A stretch of 64,000 nt of DNA from assembly GCF_017309385.1 (NCBI RefSeq), contig NZ_JAFJMJ010000002.1:1426001-1490000 (forward strand), given 5' to 3'. The notes under the pieces were generated by a model, which did not search any database, was not told the DNA's origin, and saw only the letters and a list, made by a program, of their open reading frames with translations. The position numbers and the translations under genes are program-made. Shown in pieces: positions 58,172 to 64,000 of the stretch (positions are counted from its first letter, which is position 1; the number at the start of each line of letters is the position of its first letter). The DNA is from Amycolatopsis sp. 195334CR (lineage in GTDB: Bacteria; Actinomycetota; Actinomycetes; Mycobacteriales; Pseudonocardiaceae).

Positions 58172-59530
58172 ATGAACACCACGTCGAAGCGCCGGATGGG
58201 GCGCGAGATCAAGGCCGCAGCCTGGATGGTGCGGCACCCGGGGTTCCTGGCCGCTCCGGCCGGCACTTTCGGCGCCGGAGTCGAGCTGGGCTGGGCCGCC
58301 ACCGGCGGCATCGTCGGCGGGACCACTGCCGCCCTGGGCGCCTGGTATCGGGCGCACCCGGACTCGTTCGACCGGCTGGCCGCTCCGCGGCTTCGTGCGG
58401 TGCGCCGCCGCTGGACTGCCTACCTCGGTCCGCGCTGGAAGGCCACGCTGCGGGCGTGCGACCTGTACACGGTGCACCGCAAGACCGGTGAGGAGCACTT
58501 CCCGCGCATCACGAAGGTGCGCGCCTACTCGCCGACCGTGGACGTGCTGCACCTGGCGCTGCCCAAGGGCCAGCACGTGCGCCAGTTCGAGGCCAACGCG
58601 GAAATGCTGGCCGACGCGCTGCGCGCCTACCGGGTCGGGGTCGAGCGGGTCAAGCCCGGTGTCGTCGGCCTGGTGATCCAGCGGGCGGAGGCGTTCACCG
58701 AGGTGATCGACGCGCCGGAGATGCCCTGGGACTCCGACGCGGTCGACCTGGCCGACCTCTACGTCGGCGAGGACGAGTACGGCAACGAGTGGCGACAGGG
58801 CATCCTCGGCCGTCACGTGTTCGGGGCCGGTGCCACAGGGTCGGGGAAGAACTCGATCCCGATGTCCATGTTGCGGGCGATGGCGCCGATGCTGCGGGAT
58901 GGGCTGGTGCGGCTGTGGCTGTGCGACCCGAAGCAGATGGAGTTCGCCAAGCTCGCTCCGATCGCGCACCGCTACGCCGCCGACAACGAGGCGTGCGGGG
59001 ACCTGGTGGGCGACTACGTGGAGGCGATGCAGGAGCGGCAGCGCGAGTTCGCCGCTGAGGGCCGACGGAAGATCACCGTGTCGCGGGAGACCCCGCTGGA
59101 TCTGCTGGTGCTCGACGAGATCGGCGCTCTGCTCGCCTACGGCGACCCGTCCACGGCTCGGGAGTTGCGGCGTCAGCTGGCGTTGGTCGGGTCGCAGGGC
59201 CGCGCTACCGGTAATTCGATGCTGGCGCTGGTGCAGGAGCCGACGAAGGACACGGTGCCGATCCGTGACCTGTTCACGGACCGGTTCTGCCTGCGGGTTA
59301 CCGCGGCTTCCCATGTGGACATGGCGCTCGGGGACAACGCCCGGCTGCGGGGCGCGGTGGCCGACGAGATCCCGAACGACCCGGCCACGGCCGGTATCGG
59401 CTACGTCATCCGCCAGCGTTCCCGGGTGCCGATGCAGGTCCGCGCTTCCTACGTCGCCGATCACGAGATCGACGAACTCGTGGCCTTCGTCCAGAACGGG
59501 CGCTCGGCGGACCTGCGGGTGGTGGCGTGA
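58172..59530 (+). CDS. TraB/FtsK-like DNA transfer ATPase
   Basis: 452 residues. A hydrophobic N-terminal segment (PGFLAAPAGTFGAGVELGWA and following) precedes a FtsK/SpoIIIE-type motor domain. It has the P-loop FGAGATGSGKNS at about residues 223-234, Walker B LDLLVLDEIGALLA and a Gln-containing sensor segment (NSMLALVQEPTKD). In AICEs such proteins move double-stranded DNA between mycelial cells, the main conjugation function. The residue after the P-loop Lys is Asn followed by Ser, where most family members have GKGS or GKST. Start overlaps none; the next gene overlaps by 1 bp. Confidence 0.85.
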   Translation: MNTTSKRRMGREIKAAAWMVRHPGFLAAPAGTFGAGVELGWAATGGIVGGTTAALGAWYRAHPDSFDRLAAPRLRAVRRRWTAYLGPRWKATLRACDLYTVHRKTGEEHFPRITKVRAYSPTVDVLHLALPKGQHVRQFEANAEMLADALRAYRVGVERVKPGVVGLVIQRAEAFTEVIDAPEMPWDSDAVDLADLYVGEDEYGNEWRQGILGRHVFGAGATGSGKNSIPMSMLRAMAPMLRDGLVRLWLCDPKQMEFAKLAPIAHRYAADNEACGDLVGDYVEAMQERQREFAAEGRRKITVSRETPLDLLVLDEIGALLAYGDPSTARELRRQLALVGSQGRATGNSMLALVQEPTKDTVPIRDLFTDRFCLRVTAASHVDMALGDNARLRGAVADEIPNDPATAGIGYVIRQRSRVPMQVRASYVADHEIDELVAFVQNGRSADLRVVA

Positions 59531-59754
59531 TGTCTCTGCGAGAGGACACCCACGCCCGGCTCGTGCGACTGTTGCGGGACAAGGCGGTCGACACCTGCTC
59601 GATGTGGTGCGACCTGGTGCGTCAGGACGTTGAACACCGCCTCGGGCACACCGGTGAGATCGGGCCGATCGAGGACCCGGAGTACGCGGCCACCCTGGAC
59701 GCCTTCAGCGCGGTTAACGAGGCGCTGGACGTGGTGCGGAGGGTGGGTCCCTGA
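59530..59754 (+). CDS. Small AICE protein, paralogue A
   Basis: 74 residues, start coupled to the transfer gene stop (TGATG). LRDKAVDTCSMWCDLVRQDV and GPIEDPEYAATLDAFSAVNE align with the next gene (EWC.., ILEDPEHIAVRDACRAL), so the two arose by duplication. Function unknown. Confidence 0.6.
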   Translation: MSLREDTHARLVRLLRDKAVDTCSMWCDLVRQDVEHRLGHTGEIGPIEDPEYAATLDAFSAVNEALDVVRRVGP

Positions 59755-59978
59755 TGCCCTTCCGCGCTGATTGCTACGCCGAACTCGCGCGCACCATCGA
59801 CAAGGCGTTCACCGACGTCAACGAGTGGTGCCGGGCGGTCGAGGCTGAGGTGCAGGTCCGCCTCGGCCCTGAGGCCGCCGAAGACGCGATCTTGGAAGAC
59901 CCGGAGCACATCGCCGTTCGCGACGCCTGTCGGGCGCTGTGGGACCTGGCCAACGCCGTGCACCGCGTCGGCCGCTGA
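59754..59978 (+). CDS. Small AICE protein, paralogue B
   Basis: 74 residues, TGATG overlap with its paralogue. Contains AFTDVNEWCRAVEAEVQVRL and AILEDPEHIAVRDACRALWD. Soluble and helical, unknown function. Confidence 0.6.
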   Translation: MPFRADCYAELARTIDKAFTDVNEWCRAVEAEVQVRLGPEAAEDAILEDPEHIAVRDACRALWDLANAVHRVGR

Positions 59979-60026
59979 CCCGCCTGCTCGCTCCACCCTC
60001 TTTCGACCTCACTGGAGGCATTTCTC

Positions 60027-60245
60027 ATGTGGCGCATCGGATTTCTCGCGTGGCGGGCCTGGGTCTACGTCAAGTTCGGCGTTCCCGCCGTCGCCCTGCT
60101 CGCCCTGATCTACCACGCGCAAGGCCCCTCGCTGCTGTTCGGCATCACCGCGTTGCTCGTCACCGGTGGCCTGTTCGGCGTGCGGTTCGTCCTGCGCGAC
60201 CTCGCTGCGAAAGAAGACCTCGACCGAGACAGGACACCACGATGA
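60027..60245 (+). CDS. Small membrane protein
   Basis: 72 residues with two membrane helices (VKFGVPAVALLALIYHAQ and LLFGITALLVTGGLFGVRFV) and a charged tail. Preceded by CTGGAGG. May act with the transfer protein as spread-type genes do. Overlaps the next gene by 4 bp. Confidence 0.6.
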   Translation: MWRIGFLAWRAWVYVKFGVPAVALLALIYHAQGPSLLFGITALLVTGGLFGVRFVLRDLAAKEDLDRDRTPR

Positions 60246-60643
60246 CCGATCAACTCGACCTGTTCGGCACCCCGCCGACACCCACCGGCCGCCCGGCACC
60301 CGGACGGCAGTGCCCGCCGGTCCGCCAGCGCGGACAGCGCTCAACCGCGGGCAACCCGGCCGTCACGGTCGACGTGCTCGCCGAAGTCCACGAAGGACGG
60401 TACGGGCTGCTCGACGACACCGACCGCGTGGTCGTCTTCGAAGACTCCGACCGCGTGCGCATGGCCCTCGACGAGGACGCCGTGCACCAGCTCCTCGCAC
60501 AGGGCTACGCCCAACGGCGACCGCTGTACGACACGGTCTCCTGCTACCACGGCGTCGTCCGGCGGCCGGTACTCGGACTGCGGCTGACCAAACGCGGCCG
60601 CTCACTGCTGGCCCGCTGGTCCGCCCTTCGCCCCCTCGACTAG
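60242..60643 (+). CDS. Hypothetical AICE protein
   Basis: 133 residues from ATG 60242 (ATGA overlap). A disordered Pro-rich start (QLDLFGTPPTPTGRPAPG) leads to a compact domain (GRYGLLDDTDRVVVFEDSDR, LGLRLTKRGRSLLARW) that resembles a winged-helix end. Similar C-terminal TKRGR-type sequence appears in the three paralogues that follow (TDAGKRLL). Function unknown. Confidence 0.55.
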   Translation: MTDQLDLFGTPPTPTGRPAPGRQCPPVRQRGQRSTAGNPAVTVDVLAEVHEGRYGLLDDTDRVVVFEDSDRVRMALDEDAVHQLLAQGYAQRRPLYDTVSCYHGVVRRPVLGLRLTKRGRSLLARWSALRPLD

Positions 60644-60661
60644 TCCCGAAAGGACACAGCC

Positions 60662-60955
60662 GTGATCAAACTGACCGACGAGGAACGCTGGGAAGCGCAC
60701 ACGGTGCTCGACATGTGCCGCGACGGCTACCTCTACGCCACCGCCGACGGCTACGCCGTGGTCGACACCGGATGCGCCGAAGCCGACCCGAGCTGCAAGC
60801 AGATCGCCGACCGGCTGGTCGACGCCAACCTGATGACCCGGGGCCGCGCCGAGGTCGTCCAGCTCGACGACGACAACCGCACCACCGCTCAGCTCGACAT
60901 CACCGACGCCGGGAAGCGGCTGCTTGACCAGCTCACCACCGCGCTCGGGCTGTAG
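60662..60955 (+). CDS. Small AICE paralogue 1 of 3
   Basis: 97 residues from GTG 60662 with GAAAGGA upstream. Core LTDEERWEAHTVLDMCRDGY, ADRLVDANLMTRGRAEVVQL and TAQLDITDAGKRLLDQLTTA. The pattern of helix, strand and TDAGKRLL suggests a small winged-helix-like fold. Three tandem copies share it. Confidence 0.6.
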   Translation: MIKLTDEERWEAHTVLDMCRDGYLYATADGYAVVDTGCAEADPSCKQIADRLVDANLMTRGRAEVVQLDDDNRTTAQLDITDAGKRLLDQLTTALGL

Positions 60956-60969
60956 AAAGGACTCTGCTC

Positions 60970-61269
60970 GTGCTCACCGTTGCCGACCTGAGCGCGGACG
61001 AGCGCTGGGAAGCGCACACCACGCTCGACATGTGCCGCGCCGGAATGCTGTGCACCACCGAAACCGGCTACGCCGCGATCGACCTGCTGTCCCTGCCGTT
61101 CACCGCCTACCGCGAACTCACCGACCGGCTCGTCGACCACCACCTCATCGCCGTCGGGCAGCCGTGCCGCGTCCCGCTCGACGACGGGTCGCACACCACC
61201 GCGGAGCTGTACATCACCGACGCCGGGGAACGGCTCCTCGGCAAGCTCACCGCCGCGCTCGGGCTGTGA
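60970..61269 (+). CDS. Small AICE paralogue 2 of 3
   Basis: 99 residues from GTG 60970 with AGAAAGGA upstream. LSADERWEAHTTLDMCRAGM, TDRLVDHHLIAVGQPCRVPL and TAELYITDAGERLLGKLTAA. The most diverged centre of the three (LLSLPFTAYRE). Confidence 0.6.
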   Translation: MLTVADLSADERWEAHTTLDMCRAGMLCTTETGYAAIDLLSLPFTAYRELTDRLVDHHLIAVGQPCRVPLDDGSHTTAELYITDAGERLLGKLTAALGL

Positions 61270-61298
61270 CGCCGGACGATCCAGAAAGGACACCGCTC

Positions 61299-61601
61299 GT
61301 GCTCAAAACCTCCGACCTGAACGACGACGAAGCCTGGGAAGCGAAGTTCGTGCTGGACATGTGCCGTGAGGGCTGCGCCTACAGCACCGCCACGGGATAC
61401 GCCTGGGTCGACGTCGGGCACGCCGACGCCGAACCGAACTGCAAGGAGATCACCGACCGGCTCATGGACGCCAACCTGATGGTCACGGGTCGTTCAGAGG
61501 CGGTCCGTCTCGACGACGGCACCTACACCACCGCTCAGCTCGACCTCACCGACGCCGGAAAGAAGTTCCGCAACCAGCTCCACACCGAGTTCGGCGGCTA
61601 A
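61299..61601 (+). CDS. Small AICE paralogue 3 of 3
   Basis: 100 residues from GTG 61299 with AGAAAGGA upstream. LNDDEAWEAKFVLDMCREGC, TDRLMDANLMVTGRSEAVRL and TAQLDLTDAGKKFRNQLHTE. Identical spacing to the other copies and the same leader, so the copies were duplicated with their ribosome-binding sites. Confidence 0.6.
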   Translation: MLKTSDLNDDEAWEAKFVLDMCREGCAYSTATGYAWVDVGHADAEPNCKEITDRLMDANLMVTGRSEAVRLDDGTYTTAQLDLTDAGKKFRNQLHTEFGG

Positions 61602-61634
61602 CCCCGCAACTGCCTCGAAGGGAGGTGACCTCTC

Positions 61635-62492
61635 GTGTTCGGCAAGTCCAAGAAGGACCCGCAGGCGCCGAAGACCTCGCGCCGGGTGCGGGTGCTCGCC
61701 GCGCAGCTCGACGAAGCACGCGACGTGCACCGGCTGGCCGCGAACCCGCTCCTCGGGGCGGTCAACGCCGACCGGTTCCGCGTCTCGATCACCCGCACCA
61801 TGTGGTTCTTCCTCGCCGTGGGGCTCGGCTTCACCACCACCGGCGTGCACGACTTCCTCGCCGGGCACCTCACCGCGGCTGACCCGATGTGGTGGGGCGG
61901 CTGGCTCGCTGAACCCGCGCTCGCCGGGATCCTGATCACCCTGCTCCGCTGGGAAGCGGCGATGCTGGTGCACGGCCTCGACGTCGACCACCGGCCGGTG
62001 AAGTGGCTCAAACGGGTGCTGCTGGCCTCGACGCTGATCGCGAACGTCTGGGCCGCACTCGCCCCGTCGGACGGGCGCATCTCCAAGGGCAACGTCTTCT
62101 TCCACCTCGTCATCCCGACCGTGGTGTTCCTGCTCGCCGAAGTCATGCCGATCATCCAGGCCGAGTGCACCAAGGTCCGCGAGCAAGCCGCGGCTGAGGT
62201 GCCCCACGGCACGGAGGGGCCGAGGCCGGCGGCGGCACCGACCGCCCCGACCGGCACGCACCAGCCTGGTCCGCCGCTGCCGTCCTTGGCACCGGACCCA
62301 GCCCCGGCCTCCCGGGTCAAACTCCCGCCGGAGATGACCGGCCGCATCACCGCCGCGCTCGACGCGGCACGCGCTGAGGGACGCACGCCGACCACCGCCG
62401 ACATCCGCGCCGTGGTCAAGATCCCCGAACCCGTGGCCGCGCAGGTCCTCGCCGACCACGCCCCACGCAACGGGCACACCCTCACGCACTGA
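61635..62492 (+). CDS. SpdB/DUF2637-like AICE membrane protein
   Basis: 285 residues from GTG 61635, GGGAGGTG upstream. Four hydrophobic segments between residues 50 and 175 (MWFFLAVGLGFTTTGVHDFL; LAEPALAGILITLLRW; VLLASTLIANVWAAL; FFHLVIPTVVFLLAEVMPII) are followed by a Pro-rich linker and a C-terminal helix-turn-helix-like domain (TTADIRAVVKIPEPVAAQVL). This layout fits the SpdB/DUF2637 proteins of AICEs and Streptomyces plasmids, which take part in intramycelial spread of DNA. Confidence 0.7.
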   Translation: MFGKSKKDPQAPKTSRRVRVLAAQLDEARDVHRLAANPLLGAVNADRFRVSITRTMWFFLAVGLGFTTTGVHDFLAGHLTAADPMWWGGWLAEPALAGILITLLRWEAAMLVHGLDVDHRPVKWLKRVLLASTLIANVWAALAPSDGRISKGNVFFHLVIPTVVFLLAEVMPIIQAECTKVREQAAAEVPHGTEGPRPAAAPTAPTGTHQPGPPLPSLAPDPAPASRVKLPPEMTGRITAALDAARAEGRTPTTADIRAVVKIPEPVAAQVLADHAPRNGHTLTH

Positions 62493-62562
62493 ACCCGCAC
62501 CACCAGGGCGGGGCACGGCCAACACCGGTCGCGCCCCGCCCTTCTGCACGAAAGGGCCTCCT

Positions 62563-63900
62563 GTGCTCACCCTGGAATCCCGCATCGCCGAACGCGTCAC
62601 CCGCGCCGACTACGACCAGTGGCGCACCGCCGTGCACGCGGTCAACGGCTGCGCCAAACCCATCCGGCTCGCCGGAGCCTCCCAGATCCAAGACGCGCTC
62701 ACCGGCAAGGTGCTGCACCACCACGGCGGAGACATCTTCGTCCCCTGCGGCAACCGCCGCGCCACGGTCTGCCAGAACTGCTCGGACCGCTACGCCGCTG
62801 ACGCCTTCCACCTCATCCGCGCCGGAATGTCCGGTGGCAGCAAGGGGATCCCGGAGGACGTCGCGGATAAGACGCGCGCGTTCGTCACCCTGACCGCCCC
62901 GTCGTTCGGGCCGGTCCACGGGCGCCGCACCACGGCCAGCGGGAAGCGCATCCCGTGCGGCTGCGGGGAACACCACCACGAAGCCGACACCCGTCTCGGG
63001 TCGCCGCTGGACCCGGAGAGTTACGACTACACCGGCGCGGTGCTCTGGCAGGCCAACACCGGCGCGCTCTGGCAGCGCTTCACCACCCGCCTGCGCCGCA
63101 CGCTCGCCCGCATGGTCGGGCTGACCGTGCGGGCGTTCCGGTTCCGCGCCCGGCTCTCCTACGCGAAGGTCGCCGAGTACCAGCGGCGCGGGCTCGTGCA
63201 CTACCACGCGGTGTTCCGCCTCGACGGCCCCGACGGACCGGCCGACCCCGCGCCCGCCTGGGCGACACCGGACCTGCTGCGAGACGCCGTGCACGTCGCC
63301 GCTGGGGCGGTGGAATACGTCATCGCCCGCCCGGACGGCTCGCCGCTGCGGCTGGTGTGGGGCGAACAGGTCGACGTCCGCGACATCCGCCCCGCCTCGG
63401 CGGCTGAGTTCGAGGATGGCGGCGAGATCAGCGAGCAGGCGCTCGCCGGGTACATCGCCAAGTACGCCACCAAGGGCACCGGCAAGAGCGAGGCCGCCGA
63501 CCGGCCGATCCGCTCCGAACGGGATATCGCTTTGCTCAAGGTCAGCGCGCACCACCGGCGCATGATCGAGACCTGCTGGGACCTCGGCGACCTGGAGCGG
63601 TACGACAAGCTCAACCTGCACCGCTGGGCGCACATGCTCGGGTTCCGCGGCCACTTCCTGACCAAGTCGCAGCTCTACTCCACGACTTTCCGCGTCATCC
63701 GGGGCGACCGCCGCGATTACCGGCGCGCCGAAACCCTCGACCGCCTCGGCCTCGACCCCGCCGGGGTCACCGTGGTCAACAACTGGTGGTTCGAAGGCTC
63801 CGGCTACCTCACCGACGCAGAGACCGAACTCGCGGCCGGGATCGCTGAGCGCATCCGCGCCGACCGAAAAGCCCGATACAGCAAGGAGAACCGCTCATGA
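62563..63900 (+). CDS. pSAM2-type replication initiator
   Basis: 445 residues from GTG 62563 with GAAAGGG upstream. Two Cys/His-rich sites (CGNRRATVCQNCSDRYAADA and PCGCGEHHHEADT) and the HUH-type metal motif in GLVHYHAVFRLDG identify a rolling-circle initiator of the RepSA group. A candidate catalytic Tyr lies in ALAGYIAKYATKGTG. It would nick the element's origin to allow transient replication before transfer. The last 4 bp overlap xis. Confidence 0.85.
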   Translation: MLTLESRIAERVTRADYDQWRTAVHAVNGCAKPIRLAGASQIQDALTGKVLHHHGGDIFVPCGNRRATVCQNCSDRYAADAFHLIRAGMSGGSKGIPEDVADKTRAFVTLTAPSFGPVHGRRTTASGKRIPCGCGEHHHEADTRLGSPLDPESYDYTGAVLWQANTGALWQRFTTRLRRTLARMVGLTVRAFRFRARLSYAKVAEYQRRGLVHYHAVFRLDGPDGPADPAPAWATPDLLRDAVHVAAGAVEYVIARPDGSPLRLVWGEQVDVRDIRPASAAEFEDGGEISEQALAGYIAKYATKGTGKSEAADRPIRSERDIALLKVSAHHRRMIETCWDLGDLERYDKLNLHRWAHMLGFRGHFLTKSQLYSTTFRVIRGDRRDYRRAETLDRLGLDPAGVTVVNNWWFEGSGYLTDAETELAAGIAERIRADRKARYSKENRS

Positions 63901-64000
63901 GCGAGCCACTGTGGACGATCAAAGACGTGTCCGACTACCTTCAGATTCCGGTAAACACGCTGTACCAGTGGCGTACCCGCCGCGTCGGCCCTGCCGGTCT
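63897..64000 (+). CDS. xis: Excisionase Xis, truncated by window edge
   Basis: Only the first 34 codons are visible: EPLWTIKDVSDYLQIPVNTL, YQWRTRRVGPAG. This is the MerR-like helix-turn-helix (HTH_17) of AICE excisionases, which bend the attachment site and direct integrase to excision. ATGA overlap with the initiator gene. The integrase gene should follow. Confidence 0.85.
   Translation, partial: MSEPLWTIKDVSDYLQIPVNTLYQWRTRRVGPAG

Larger units (their letters stand above)
53294..64000. mobile_element. Integrative conjugative element (AICE), left part
   Basis: Bounded on the left by the displaced tRNA-Pro 3' end. It carries the AICE set in order: regulators, many small genes, a TraB/FtsK-like transfer ATPase, an SpdB-like membrane protein, a pSAM2-type replication initiator and xis. 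The integrase gene and right attachment site should lie past 64000. Nearly all genes from 56127 onward point right and many overlap by 1-4 bp. Confidence 0.85.

Noticed and set aside
53294..64000. Prophage interpretation of the mobile region
   Set aside because: No capsid, tail, portal or lysis genes are seen; a TraB/FtsK-like ATPase and RepSA-type initiator with xis indicate an AICE.

Overview
The window is high-GC actinomycete DNA and most resembles Pseudonocardiaceae (Amycolatopsis-like) chromosome. The reasons are strong GC bias at third codon positions, many ATGA/TGATG start-stop overlaps, an actinobacterial type VII secretion (T7SS/ESX) locus, and an actinomycete integrative element (AICE) inserted in a tRNA gene. 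The genus is an inference; no rRNA is present.

Region 1 (1-7.9 kb) is ordinary chromosome. It has a membrane NACHT NTPase, a divergent XRE regulator/alpha-beta hydrolase pair with a palindromic operator, a divergent TetR/NAD-epimerase pair with two clear operators, and two small hypothetical genes.

Region 2 (7.9-37 kb) is a nearly complete T7SS locus. It encodes an EccA-like AAA+ protein fused to a beta-helix, LuxR- and BTAD-type regulators, EccE-like, EccC (three ATPase domains), EccB, EccD, mycosin MycP, several WXG100/EspC-like proteins (four carrying YxxxD signals) and YbaB-like proteins. A cell-surface block (FnIII protein, DUF58, degenerate transglutaminase) sits inside it. Three long candidate effectors share a disordered Pro/Ala/Glu-rich head and a WXG-like segment: a NucA/NucB-type DNase with an adjacent SUKH-type immunity gene, a DUF1023-type alpha/beta hydrolase, and a glycine-rich protein with 24-nt repeats.

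Region 3 (37-43 kb) follows eccD divergently. It is a tight operon of a pseudokinase, a substrate-binding protein, a TelA-like protein, a lipoprotein joining a substrate-binding domain to a VWA domain, and an XpaC-like membrane protein.

Region 4 (43-53.3 kb) is accessory DNA. It holds a secreted CNA_B/carboxypeptidase-regulatory-like protein, a probably frameshifted Tat-exported small protein, a stand-alone adenylation-thiolation-reductase enzyme with a small ORF in front of it, an epoxide hydrolase relic, a truncated and frameshifted IS5-family element, and a second T7SS effector module. That module is YbaB-like, EspC-like, WXG100 protein, deaminase toxin and SUKH immunity protein. The WXG100 gene and the toxin are in the same frame and separated by one amber codon.

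Region 5 (53.3-64 kb) is the left part of an AICE of the pSAM2 type. A displaced 3' tRNA-Pro fragment with its terminator marks the left attachment site. Then come an HTH/PP2C regulatory pair facing an SCO3933-like gene across a repeat-containing promoter, many small genes, a TraB/FtsK-like transfer ATPase, a triplicated small-gene family, an SpdB-like membrane protein, a rolling-circle-type replication initiator and the start of xis. The integrase and the right attachment site should lie just past the right edge.
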